Shown: positions 18,003-26,557, numbered from the stretch's first letter. The stretch is 64,000 nt of DNA from Sulfoacidibacillus thermotolerans (GCF_003144315.1 NZ_MPDK01000012.1:1-64000); one strand, 5' to 3'. Program-made: numbers and translations. The notes: a model not told the origin generated them from the letters alone.

Positions 18003-18737
18003 TTAGAGTCTCATCATCTCATCGTGTAATTGTGCATACATCGTTGCTTCAGAGATGGCAATTTCCCTTCCTGTCTCATACATGATTTGCAAACTTTCCG
18101 GATCGTGAAAGTCGACTAAAACCTCTTTACACAGTTGATAATGACGAGGCTCATGCTCATCAGAATGTACGCGCCAAAAAGTAATATCGAGGGGGTGCAA
18201 CTGATTATACCTCGCATGTTGCAATCCCTTTGCGATAACCCCCATCACATCTCCCGCAAAAAACTCTGAACCGAATCCGACTGCAGCCATTGCTTGCAGT
18301 GGTGTTGCCTGATAGAAAAAAGTAATAAACGTTTGAATGGCTCGCTCCACTGCCGCAGACATAGGTACCCATGGCATGCCTCGCTCATCAAGCGCAAGTG
18401 TTTCATCTACAGAATGTAAAAAAGTGCGATAAAGTGTTTCATGAGCATGCCCAGGTATTCCCCGCCCCGCTTCATCCCAAAGATTATCCGCCAAGGGGAT
18501 CCACCAAGAACTTTGCGGTGCCATAGCAGAAATTGCAGCTCCTAATACGCGGGGAAAATGGCGACTATAGTAACTATATTGAATCGCAAAATAACGTATC
18601 TGTTCCATCGAATAGCCCCCGCAAAGTAATGTTTTAAAAAAATCCCCTTTATAGAAATATTTTTCTACCACTTCTTTCATTCCCTGTTCAACTGCTTCAA
18701 GACTGTCAAACCCATGATCCGATATAGTAAATCCCAT
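18003..18737 (-). CDS. TenA/haem-oxygenase-like diiron protein (iron-containing redox enzyme family)
   Basis: 244 residues from ATG 18737 (MGFTISDHGF); an in-frame ATG three codons earlier abuts the AAGGAG site. All-helical fold with FYKGDFFKTLLCGGYSMEQIRYFAIQYSYYSRHFPRVL, then candidate metal ligands Glu in LWDEAGRG with a following His (GHAHETLY), Glu in GSEFFAGD, and the His cluster in HSDEHEPRH. This Glu-His-Glu-His-x-Asp/Glu-His spacing is that of haem-oxygenase-like diiron oxidases such as CADD (p-aminobenzoate synthesis) and UndA. The reaction cannot be told from sequence. It is cotranscribed with NhaC, which offers no metabolic clue. Confidence 0.75.
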   Translation of the reverse strand: MGFTISDHGFDSLEAVEQGMKEVVEKYFYKGDFFKTLLCGGYSMEQIRYFAIQYSYYSRHFPRVLGAAISAMAPQSSWWIPLADNLWDEAGRGIPGHAHETLYRTFLHSVDETLALDERGMPWVPMSAAVERAIQTFITFFYQATPLQAMAAVGFGSEFFAGDVMGVIAKGLQHARYNQLHPLDITFWRVHSDEHEPRHYQLCKEVLVDFHDPESLQIMYETGREIAISEATMYAQLHDEMMRL

Positions 18738-18875
18738 TTTATACATCTCCTTACTATCTGCGATAAATGTTAATCACCTTAACTATCATACCATGTCAAG
18801 CAGTCCATACCTACTTCTCTCCTCCTCCATAGGATAGAGAAGATACGTCAGGATCATACGAAAGGAGGAAAATGC

Positions 18876-19934
18876 GTGAAGGGGCTCATACTTTCAGGCG
18901 GTACAGGAACTCGTTTACGCCCACTCACCTTCACTCAAGCTAAACAATTGCTGCCTATTGCGAATCAGCCGATTCTATTTCTTTCAATCAATACCATGCG
19001 AGATGCAGGAATTCATGAGATTGGCATCATCTTGGGCAATACTGCAGCAGAAGTTCGAGCGGCAGTAGGAAATGGCGAGAAATTTGGAGTTGCCATCACT
19101 TATATCGAACAATCTGAACCGCTTGGTCTCGCACATGCAGTCAAGACAGCAGCGCCTTTCTTAGGAGATCAATCGTTTCTCATGATGCTCGGGGACAACG
19201 TGATTCACGGGGGGATCACTCATGCTGTCGAGCAGTTTATACGTCAGTCTAGTGATGCACTAGTACTCGCGGGGCCTGTCGCAAATCCCGAACAATTTGG
19301 AGTTATCAAAGTAAGTGACGAGCGCGTAGTTCAATTAGTAGAAAAACCGCAAACCTTCGTGAGTCATCTCGCCCTATGCGGTGTCTATCTTTTTCAACCC
19401 ATCATTCATGAAGCAATCCGTGCGATCACACCTTCTTTGCGCGGTGAACTCGAAATTACGGACGCCATACAATGGCTCGTCGATAACGGGTATTCCGTTA
19501 CACACTGCTTGACCACAAGTTGGTGGAAAGATACAGGGAGACCCAGTGATCTCCTTGACGCAAACCGTCTCCTTTTACAGGACATCACACATGCAATCGA
19601 AGGATCCATCGATGCACAATCAGAAATCATTGGACCTGTTCGAATCGCGCAAGGGGCAGTCATAAAAAACTCCACACTGCGCGGTCCGATTGCAATTGGT
19701 AAGAATGCACACATTGAGGACTCCTATATCGGCCCCTATACTTCCATTGGCGATGAAGTACAGATTCGTAAGACAGAAGTAGAATACAGTGTCATTTTAG
19801 AACACAGTGTCATTGACCAAGCACCGCGTTTAGATCAGTGTATATTAGGACGATCCGTCCGGATTGGCCGAACATCGCGCAAACCACGTACGATGCGCAT
19901 GGTACTTGGTGATTCCTCAATCTATGAATGGTGA
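18876..19934 (+). CDS. Glucose-1-phosphate thymidylyltransferase (long, left-handed beta-helix type)
   Basis: 352 residues. The nucleotidyltransferase domain begins MKGLILSGGTGTRLRPLTFT, contains KQLLPIANQPI, and MMLGDNVIHGG with the catalytic Asp. The C-terminal 110 residues form hexapeptide repeats (IGPVRIAQGAVIKNSTLRGP...), as in StrD-like and archaeal-type dTDP-glucose synthases rather than short RmlA. It would make dTDP-glucose for sugar biosynthesis. GTG 18876 follows GGAGG. First gene of a likely operon with three glycosyltransferases and two small proteins. No rmlBCD genes are in the window. Confidence 0.9.
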   Translation: MKGLILSGGTGTRLRPLTFTQAKQLLPIANQPILFLSINTMRDAGIHEIGIILGNTAAEVRAAVGNGEKFGVAITYIEQSEPLGLAHAVKTAAPFLGDQSFLMMLGDNVIHGGITHAVEQFIRQSSDALVLAGPVANPEQFGVIKVSDERVVQLVEKPQTFVSHLALCGVYLFQPIIHEAIRAITPSLRGELEITDAIQWLVDNGYSVTHCLTTSWWKDTGRPSDLLDANRLLLQDITHAIEGSIDAQSEIIGPVRIAQGAVIKNSTLRGPIAIGKNAHIEDSYIGPYTSIGDEVQIRKTEVEYSVILEHSVIDQAPRLDQCILGRSVRIGRTSRKPRTMRMVLGDSSIYEW

Positions 19935-19964
19935 ACAATGACATTTGCAAAGGAGGAGTCGCAC

Positions 19965-20717
19965 TTGAATCCCCTCGTTGATCTTGTGATTGTCAATTAC
20001 AACACGAAATCTCTACTGCTTCAATGTCTAGGCAGTATCGCCCACCATACTCCAATTGCACATCAAGTGATTGTCGTCGATAACGGCAGTCAAGATGGAT
20101 CGGTAGAAGCACTCCGTAAATTGTCTAGGGAAAACCTACTCATTCTAGTGAACAAGGAGAATAGAGGATACGCAAAAGCTTGCAATCAAGGGATAAAAGC
20201 AGGTACAAGTCCCTACATTATGCTTTTAAACAGCGATATTCAGGTTACCCCAAACTGGCTTCCACCGTTGCTCAATTGTATGGAGAGCGATCGAAAAATT
20301 GCTGTTGTCGGCCCTAAAATGATCGATCAATTGGGAAGAATCACTGCAGCTGGTGTCGTAGGAACAGATGCAGCGCATGCACCGCGCGGCTTATTAGAAC
20401 CGGATGCGCCTTTTAAATACAACCAACAAGAAGATTGTATCAGCGTATGTGGAGCAGCGTACCTCATTCGACGCGATCTGATCGACGAACTTGGATTATT
20501 CGATGAAAACTATTTTTTTTACTTCGAGGAAACCGATTATTCATTCACTGCGCGAAACCACGGGTATCGCGTCGTATACTGCCCACAAAGTAAGATTTAT
20601 CACCTCATGGGGCAAAGTTGTCACGACCACGCGAAACTGCGTGCCCTTTTTGAGGAAAGCGAACGTTACTTTCGACAAAAATGGGCTCATGTGCTAAATG
20701 AATCGCAATCGCCCTGA
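19965..20717 (+). CDS. Glycosyltransferase family 2 (WbbL/rhamnosyltransferase-like)
   Basis: About 250 residues from TTG 19965 (LNPLVDLVIVNYNTKS), which follows AAGGAGG; the frame opens at ATG 19938. GT-A fold: VDNGSQDGSVEAL for nucleotide binding, LLNSDIQVTPNWL as the DxD-like metal site, and DENYFFYFEETDYSFTARNHGYR as the acceptor-site acidic motif typical of WbbL-type rhamnosyltransferases. It begins 30 bases after the nucleotidyltransferase gene, consistent with use of a dTDP sugar. Confidence 0.88.
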   Translation: MNPLVDLVIVNYNTKSLLLQCLGSIAHHTPIAHQVIVVDNGSQDGSVEALRKLSRENLLILVNKENRGYAKACNQGIKAGTSPYIMLLNSDIQVTPNWLPPLLNCMESDRKIAVVGPKMIDQLGRITAAGVVGTDAAHAPRGLLEPDAPFKYNQQEDCISVCGAAYLIRRDLIDELGLFDENYFFYFEETDYSFTARNHGYRVVYCPQSKIYHLMGQSCHDHAKLRALFEESERYFRQKWAHVLNESQSP

Positions 20718-20732
20718 AAGAAGGCTGTACAA

Positions 20733-21470
20733 ATGACATTGATGCGCAAATCATCCGGAAATAAGTTGACAGCAATGATGCAAGTACGTAACGAATCCAA
20801 TCGCTATTTGCGCCTTGTCCTTGACGATTTATCAAGTTATGTAGACGAAATCGTAATCCTTGACGATGGTTCTACAGACGATACCGTAGCGATTTGTGCG
20901 TCCTATCCAAAAGTTGTGTCGCTTGGACGATCGCGCACTTCTCTTTATGGAGTCAATGAAAGAGCGCTAAAACAGCGACTTTTTCGGCGTACTGCTGCCA
21001 CTTTTCCCGACTGGATCTTAGCAATAGATGCAGACGAAATCTTTGAATCACGATTTAAAAGAGAAGTGCGTGGGATGATCAATCAAACAGAGATTGATTG
21101 GTATGCCTTTCGTTTCTATCACTTTTGGCACAGTTCGACACACTATCGGATCGACAAATTATGGGCGCCTATTCAATATGGGCCGCGACTTTTCCGCTAC
21201 TTCCCAAATGCAGTCTATCATTGGAACCATCAAGCACTACATGGAGGAAGCGTTCCGCAAAATGTAGTCACTGATTTTCCTGGAATCCCGTCCGATCTCC
21301 GAATCAAGCATTTCGGCTATGCAGGATCTCCTGAAGAGACATTGCAAAAGTACAAATTTTACATCTCGCGGGATCCCAATTCTGACTTTTGCCCGCGTAG
21401 TCACTATGATTCCATGCTTGATCCAGATCCCGTGCTGGAACTTTGGCGTGAAGAGGATGAAGAAGGATGA
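20733..21470 (+). CDS. Glycosyltransferase family 2
   Basis: 245 residues. Begins KLTAMMQVRNESNRYL, with ILDDGSTDDTV and ILAIDADEIFE as the nucleotide and metal (DxD) motifs. A C-terminal region, RIDKLWAPIQYGPRLFRYFP and later KHFGYAGSPEETLQKYKFY, resembles short GT2 proteins that add sugars to proteins or cell-surface chains. It overlaps the next gene by 4 bases (ATGA), so it is translationally coupled. Acceptor unknown. Confidence 0.86.
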   Translation: MTLMRKSSGNKLTAMMQVRNESNRYLRLVLDDLSSYVDEIVILDDGSTDDTVAICASYPKVVSLGRSRTSLYGVNERALKQRLFRRTAATFPDWILAIDADEIFESRFKREVRGMINQTEIDWYAFRFYHFWHSSTHYRIDKLWAPIQYGPRLFRYFPNAVYHWNHQALHGGSVPQNVVTDFPGIPSDLRIKHFGYAGSPEETLQKYKFYISRDPNSDFCPRSHYDSMLDPDPVLELWREEDEEG

Positions 21471-22324
21471 ATGATTTTGTAAACCTCATTGTGGTTAGTT
21501 ACAACACGCAAAAACAAACGCGTCAATGTCTAGAAAATCTCCTGCGTTTCACAGAAGTACCCCACCATATTTGGGTGATTGATAATGGATCAACAGATGG
21601 ATCAAAAGAAATGCTCCATACACTACAACAACAAACCAACGCGCACTTCACATTGCTTGAAAACGAAGTCAACAAAGGGTATTCCCGGGCTGTCAATCAA
21701 GTTTATGGAAATCTCGATAGGCATGGTGATATTTGCTACGTAAACTCAGATGTCTACGTGGGCCCCGAATGGGCTGTGCGCTTTCAGTACCATTTAGCCC
21801 ACGACGAACAAATCGCCGCCGTCGCACCGATAGGCCGAGGCATCGGAGGGAAGCAAGATGCCGCAAACTACGGTGCATTCGCGTGTACAAATGCATATGA
21901 CGAGCAGTCATTGCTTGCATTTAACCGCAGGCGAAGTGCAGCTGTTCCAAGCGCAGTGACCACAAAAAGTTTGCAGGGAACACTTCTCTATATCCGCAGA
22001 GCTGCACACGAACAAATTGGTGGACTTGATCCCGGGTGTGAATGCGGTGCTGACGATGCAGATTGGTGCTTACGCGCACGACTTTTGGGATGGAAACTCA
22101 TCGTAGCATTAGACACCTGGGTATGGCATGACGATCATCGTTCTTTTTTGCAGTTGCCTGATCGTGGAATACGCGTTGTCGATCGCAGTTGGAGGTATTT
22201 CAACCAGAAATGGTCAGGTAAATTCAACAACCTCAGTTGGGCGGACTTAATGGAAAACTCTTTGCCAAGCGACTACCCCTTTTATCAATACGAAGAATTT
22301 TACACATCTAAATCAGCCCCGTAG
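21467..22324 (+). CDS. Glycosyltransferase family 2
   Basis: 285 residues. Begins NLIVVSYNTQKQTRQCL, with VIDNGSTDGSKEML, CYVNSDVYVGPEW (metal site) and GADDADWCLRARLLGW (acidic acceptor motif). It is similar in plan to the first GT2 gene of this cluster (19965-20717) but clearly diverged. Start ATG 21467 overlaps the preceding stop. The next gene starts 80 bases on and encodes a basic coiled-coil protein that could be a substrate or partner. Confidence 0.87.
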   Translation: MNDFVNLIVVSYNTQKQTRQCLENLLRFTEVPHHIWVIDNGSTDGSKEMLHTLQQQTNAHFTLLENEVNKGYSRAVNQVYGNLDRHGDICYVNSDVYVGPEWAVRFQYHLAHDEQIAAVAPIGRGIGGKQDAANYGAFACTNAYDEQSLLAFNRRRSAAVPSAVTTKSLQGTLLYIRRAAHEQIGGLDPGCECGADDADWCLRARLLGWKLIVALDTWVWHDDHRSFLQLPDRGIRVVDRSWRYFNQKWSGKFNNLSWADLMENSLPSDYPFYQYEEFYTSKSAP

Positions 22325-22403
22325 TTACACGCCGCGCCACGAGAATCTCCAGATGCATAGACTGCATTGAAAGCCATGACATTTTAAGAGAGGGGTTACT
22401 TGC

Positions 22404-22889
22404 ATGATCCGTCCTGCAACCGCCGATTCACGCCGCAAAACACTGCGCGTGCAAAACGTCGAAACAAAGACGCTAGAGGCAAAGACACTGTATGTCAGCC
22501 GGATTCAAACCACTGGCCGCAGTGTGCTCGTACGCGGTAAGCTGTTGCGGCGCATACACGCACTTCGAGAGGAATTGCGGGAGTTGCGCAGCGAACTTCA
22601 TCATTTGCAAAAAGAGATCCGCCGTGATCAACACCATCTGGAGGAGCAAATCCACTCGATCCAAAGGGAACTCAGACGTCTGCGAACATCTCTCGAAAGT
22701 GGATTGCCAGCAAATCCAGCACTTGAAACCTATTTTTCAAGTCGCCAAGGTCAAATCGTCACAGTGACAACAAGTGGTGGCACAATCACAGGAACCGTTA
22801 CTGAAGTAGGAACGAATGCCGTCCTACTCACTGAAAGCAACGGCGATCTCGTGCTCATCCCTTACGTGAAGATCACGGCTGTTCAGTAA
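22404..22889 (+). CDS. Coiled-coil protein with C-terminal small beta-barrel (DUF2642-like), possible spore-surface protein
   Basis: 161 residues. A basic, Thr-rich N-terminus has heptad-like repeats (TLRVQNVETKTLEAKTLYVS), then a strong charged coiled coil about residues 45-100 (REELRELRSELHHLQKEI), then a C-terminal 50-residue beta domain, GQIVTVTTSGGTITGTVTEV...NGDLVLIPYVKITAVQ. That last domain resembles the DUF2642 domain of Bacillales coat-associated proteins and the whole of the next gene product. No signal peptide. Family placement is by pattern only. Its position after glycosyltransferases suggests a glycosylated structural protein. Confidence 0.6.
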   Translation: MIRPATADSRRKTLRVQNVETKTLEAKTLYVSRIQTTGRSVLVRGKLLRRIHALREELRELRSELHHLQKEIRRDQHHLEEQIHSIQRELRRLRTSLESGLPANPALETYFSSRQGQIVTVTTSGGTITGTVTEVGTNAVLLTESNGDLVLIPYVKITAVQ

Positions 22890-22909
22890 ATAAAGAAGGA
22901 GGAAACTAT

Positions 22910-23104
22910 ATGACGTTTCAGTCCATTCTCACTTCATTTGTAGGGCGTACGGTGGAAGTAGTGGTCCCAGGATCAATGTATGAAGGTACTCTTATTTCTG
23001 TGCAAAATTCTGTCATTCAAGTCGAAGAACCACCCGTCGTATATGGACAATTTGTCACTGTAACGATTCCGACTACCAGCATTGATTATGTTCGCATTTT
23101 GTAG
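22910..23104 (+). CDS. Small DUF2642-like beta-barrel protein
   Basis: 64 residues, nearly all one beta domain: FVGRTVEVVVPGSMYEGTLI then VQVEEPPVVYGQFVTVTIPTTSIDYVRIL. The layout (GR/GQ-V-V...G-L/V...V...I-P...I..V) parallels the C-terminal domain of the preceding gene product. ATG 22910 follows AAGAAGGAGG. Last gene of the cluster, followed by a hairpin. A role in the spore coat or exosporium is inference from the family and context. Confidence 0.6.
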   Translation: MTFQSILTSFVGRTVEVVVPGSMYEGTLISVQNSVIQVEEPPVVYGQFVTVTIPTTSIDYVRIL

Positions 23105-23108
23105 CACA

Positions 23109-23154
23109 AAGAGGCATAGCAGAGTAGATCTTCTTCTACTTTGATATGCCTCTT
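23109..23154. terminator. Bidirectional hairpin between convergent genes
   Basis: Arms AAGAGGCATA / TATGCCTCTT with an inner AGTAGA/TTCTACT pairing, placed 5 bases after the small protein gene and 40 bases after the cyclase gene end on the other strand. Confidence 0.65.
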
Positions 23155-23193
23155 CCTTCTCTTCCACGCACACCGCAGGCAAAAATTTACCTC

Positions 23194-24246
23194 TTACTCA
23201 CTGTCCTGATGCGCTTTTTTAAACCCCACACGGTTTTTCCCTTCTCGCTTGACCTGCAATAACACTTGATCAGCCATTTGGAACAATTCTGAACCAATCT
23301 CTCCTTCTGCAACCCCTATACTGGCTCGCAATACAATTTCGCGATCCAGTTCTGGCAATGTCACTTTTTGCTGAACAAGCTCACGATGAAGCCGCAGAAT
23401 GAATTCGTAAGCTTGGTCCAAATTGGAATTGGGAAGAACTAAGACAAATTCATCTCCACCAAAGCGAACGATGACATCATCCATGCGACTTGAATTGCAC
23501 AAGCGTCTCCCTACTTCTGTTAGGATGTAATCTCCAGCCAGATGCCCGTAAGTATCATTAATCAACTTAAAATCATCGAGATCAATCACAGCCAAAGTCC
23601 CAAACTGCCTTTCATTTTTCCGACTCGCCAACCAATCACGAAATCCACGGCGATTCATTAATCCCGTAAGGACATCGTGATCACGCTCATGCGCGATGCG
23701 CGCGCGTACATTGCGTTCAAAGGAATATAGAAAAAGGAGTGCACCCAGTAAACTCGTTTGGTATAAATCAACAAGAGCATCATTTGACTGGAACAGAATC
23801 CACAGGAGCAATAATCCATCCATCCATAAAACGCATTTTTTTACAAGAAAGAAGGCTACAGCAATTCCAGCAACAAGAAGAACCACTACTAGATTCACAA
23901 GTTCTAGTGAAGATAAGGTCACTAAAATAAGAAAAGAACCGAAAAACAGGTAGGATAAAAAGATCGTGAGACGCGGAAGTAATTCCTTACGATGTACATG
24001 CAAAATACCTATATAAATCATAACGTATGCATATAAGCTAACGGGAACAAGAAAACGGTTCCAAAGATAGAGCCCTAAAGCAGGAAAGACTACCTGGAAC
24101 ATAAACCACATTCCCTTGGGACAACGCCAGAATCGAAATTCCTCTTTCACACTCGCGATCATTTCCCAAAATCCAGTGATCCAGGCAGCAATAAAAAGCA
24201 CATACAAGGTCATCTGTAGCCATGGAACGGTCAACTTAGATTCCAA
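23194..24246 (-). CDS. Membrane-bound diguanylate cyclase (GGDEF)
   Basis: About 350 residues. Residues 1-175 hold about six membrane helices with no recognised sensor domain. The GGDEF domain follows: DHDVLTGLMNRRGF, VIDLDDFKLINDTYGHLAGD and the active site VRFGGDEFVLV. RMDD lies five residues before GGDEF, which is the canonical inhibitory I-site (RxxD), so product inhibition is expected. It makes c-di-GMP from two GTP. It lies 49 bases after the EAL gene on the same strand, pairing synthesis and degradation. TTG 24246 is very close to the GGGGG site, so a start a few codons later is possible. Confidence 0.92.
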   Translation of the reverse strand: MESKLTVPWLQMTLYVLFIAAWITGFWEMIASVKEEFRFWRCPKGMWFMFQVVFPALGLYLWNRFLVPVSLYAYVMIYIGILHVHRKELLPRLTIFLSYLFFGSFLILVTLSSLELVNLVVVLLVAGIAVAFFLVKKCVLWMDGLLLLWILFQSNDALVDLYQTSLLGALLFLYSFERNVRARIAHERDHDVLTGLMNRRGFRDWLASRKNERQFGTLAVIDLDDFKLINDTYGHLAGDYILTEVGRRLCNSSRMDDVIVRFGGDEFVLVLPNSNLDQAYEFILRLHRELVQQKVTLPELDREIVLRASIGVAEGEIGSELFQMADQVLLQVKREGKNRVGFKKAHQDSE

Positions 24247-24295
24247 ACCCCCAAATCAATCTGATCGCAAAACAGTCAGTGTGTATTTAGAACAA

Positions 24296-25257
24296 CTAAA
24301 GGTCCCCATTAAAAGCATGAAACGCCAAAAGATTCAAGTCTAGCATCTGACTTTTTTTTAAAATCTCCTCTTTCTTTGTGCTCCTTTGTCGAGAGAGCAA
24401 AAATAATTCGTGACGCTGCAATGCAATCGTACTTTGCAGCCACGGCATCTGCCGCAACGTCATCGGGAGACCAAAATAAAACCCTTGACTATACCGAATG
24501 CCTAGTTGTTCAATATAGTGCAGGTCTTCCTCATGTTCAATGCCCTCCACAATGACGCGATCTTGCCAAGGAAGTTGTTGCAAAGCCTCATCAAGCATAC
24601 GTTGTTTGTGTTGAGAAACCGAAATCCCCTGGATCATTTTGCGATCTAGTTTTACATAAGCGGGCGTAAAGGCATTCCACTCGTCCATCCCCATTTCTTG
24701 TAGATTGACATCGTCCAGTGCAACCCGAATCCCATGCGCCTCAAGTTCTCGCAAAATCGGGGCTAAAACGCGCAAATCGTAAGAAATATACTCAATAATT
24801 TCAATGACAATTTGTTGTGCAGCACATCCGTATTCTTTCAAAAGTTGGAGTAAGGAAGGTATAAATTTTTTCTCTAAAAGAGTGGGCGGCATCACATTTA
24901 TAAACAGGGTTGCGCGTGCTAACGGAGATTCTTGAATTGTCCCCACTGCAGTGCGTAAAGCGAGCAAATCGACCTCCAGATGACGATGTTGCATACCCGC
25001 AGATTGAAAAAACCGTTCTGGAGCAAGCACGTGCCCCCCAAGATGAGGCCTGCTTAACGCCTCATACCCTATGACAGTAAGACGCTGATGGTCAACAATC
25101 GGTTGATACATCGTAAATAAACTTCGTTCATTTAATACCCAGGATAAAGAGGGGTCTGCTTCTATGTAATTTAATGGGGTTATTGGTATTATTACCCCCC
25201 CCCCCCCTGGTTGGGGTTTAATTCCTTATATGTTTTTTTATCCCTTTTTGTTTTCAT
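24296..25257 (-). CDS. EAL c-di-GMP phosphodiesterase with poly-G tract in the coding region (out of frame as sequenced)
   Basis: The EAL domain is complete and its catalytic residues are intact: YEALSRP, FINV, VIEIIEY, ALDDVN, YVKLDRK, VEGIE, SQGFYFG. The obvious open frame begins at ATG 25111 inside the domain's first strand (MYQPIVDH). The true start appears to be ATG 25257, 7-8 bases after GAGGAGA, encoding MKTKRDKKTYKELNPNQ and then Gly codons of a G13 tract (25195-25207). With 13 G the frame hits TAA right after the tract; with 14 (or 11) G it continues as VIIPITPLNYIEADPSLSWV into the EAL domain. A paralogue at 42457-43420 has the same architecture. In the sequenced state only internal initiation would give protein. 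Confidence 0.85.
25195..25207 (-). repeat. Homopolymeric G13 tract inside the EAL gene
   Basis: Thirteen consecutive C on the plus strand (G on the coding strand), 17 codons after the predicted start. Tracts of this length are prone to slippage in replication. The gene is in frame only with 3k+2 G residues (11 or 14). Confidence 0.9.
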
Positions 25258-25323
25258 TTTGAGATCTCCTCTTCCCATCAGCCTTTCTAGATTACACAAA
25301 ATCGCAAGCACCTTTAAGAGCTT

Positions 25324-25352
25324 ATTATCTCTAACTTTTTCGCGTCTTTCAA
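25324..25352 (-). promoter_or_regulatory. Sigma-A-like promoter of the first EAL gene
   Basis: Minus strand TTGAAA, 17-base spacer, GATAAT. Predicted start about 25317, giving a leader of about 60 bases before ATG 25257. It overlaps the gap after the glycosyltransferase gene. No riboswitch was recognised in this leader. Confidence 0.6.
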
Positions 25353-25372
25353 GTAAACAGAACATTACTTAA

Positions 25373-26557
25373 TCATTCCTCAAGATTGTCCTGCGCCCAC
25401 TTTTGATACGCTCTTGCATATACCTGACTCACGCTTGCCCTGCGAATAACCCGATGATAAAGGGGCTGCTGCAAACGCTCAATTCTGCTCTTGTGAATTA
25501 TTTTTATTGTCATGGCAACATCTTCATAGAGGCGTCCAAAAGAAGAATCTGCAAGAGAGAATCCACCTAACTTTTGAATGACACTTGTCCGATAACACCG
25601 TGGAATTGGCACTCTGGCCCAATCTTTGGATATCATAATCGCTTCTTTCCCCGCAATTCCGCGATATACAAGCTCACCACGAACCGTTTCGCGCCACTCA
25701 TGATATTGTGAAGACAAGAGACCCACATCATGCGGCAGTCGTTCCATTTCTGCAGAGAAGACAGCGACTGCTTGAGGATCAAGCCAATCATCTGCATCCA
25801 ATTCCAAAAAACACTTCCCCCTTGCTTTGGCTAGTGCCACATTTAAGGCATGCGCTTTCCCTTGATTTACAGGCAAAACTTCTATGCGCAGCCGCGGATC
25901 GCAAAATTCTCGCACGCTGACAAGAGTATGATCTGTCGACCCATCATCGACTACAATACATTCCCAGTTTTCATTGGTTTGTGCAAGAACCGATCGCAGT
26001 GCTATTCCTACTCGCCGTTCCTCATTGTATGTACAGATCACAATCGTTACTAAAGGATGAGCAGAAGGAGTAAATGGACAGGAATGAGATCGATCATGTA
26101 ACAAGGGGAGAATGGACGACAACTCGATTTGGGGTCTAAACGTCTTTTGCAACATGGATATATATTGAAATCGCGTCCCTTCTTGCATGACTCTCAAACG
26201 GTCAGGCGCAAGACGCAAAGCATATTCATACAAGCGATATTTTTCAAGCGGTCGCGCGATCCGCTCCCCTAATACAAGACGTTTAAGCTCACAAGTGCGC
26301 CACAGAATCGGAATTCCTAACTGCGCGATGAAATAATCAATCCACTCCATATGAGAAGGTTTTTCTTCTCCTATTACCATGCAATCCACAAAATCCGGAA
26401 CTTCGGAAAGTAGTTCTACATCAAGAAATTTGTCTACATCTCTATACAATCCACTCCACATCACAAACGGTTCTGCAATTGATTGTAATGCATCAGTGAG
26501 TTCCTTGGCACGATTGCAAAATCCACGATCTCCAATCACAGCAAAGCAAAGATCCAT
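25373..26557 (-). CDS. Glycosyltransferase family 2 with an unrecognised N-terminal domain
   Basis: 394 residues. Residues 1-165 match no family I know; they contain MDLCFAVIGDRGFCNRAKEL and a Trp/Glu-rich stretch and may be a second nucleotide-binding domain. From about 168, VTIVICTYNEERRVGIALRSV opens a GT2 domain with VDDGSTDHT, FLELDADDWLD (metal site) and LYEDVAMTIKI. The domain order suggests a protein-modifying or surface glycosyltransferase. It is on the same strand as the EAL and cyclase genes, but a promoter lies between, so it may be a separate transcript. Confidence 0.78.
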   Translation of the reverse strand: MDLCFAVIGDRGFCNRAKELTDALQSIAEPFVMWSGLYRDVDKFLDVELLSEVPDFVDCMVIGEEKPSHMEWIDYFIAQLGIPILWRTCELKRLVLGERIARPLEKYRLYEYALRLAPDRLRVMQEGTRFQYISMLQKTFRPQIELSSILPLLHDRSHSCPFTPSAHPLVTIVICTYNEERRVGIALRSVLAQTNENWECIVVDDGSTDHTLVSVREFCDPRLRIEVLPVNQGKAHALNVALAKARGKCFLELDADDWLDPQAVAVFSAEMERLPHDVGLLSSQYHEWRETVRGELVYRGIAGKEAIMISKDWARVPIPRCYRTSVIQKLGGFSLADSSFGRLYEDVAMTIKIIHKSRIERLQQPLYHRVIRRASVSQVYARAYQKWAQDNLEE

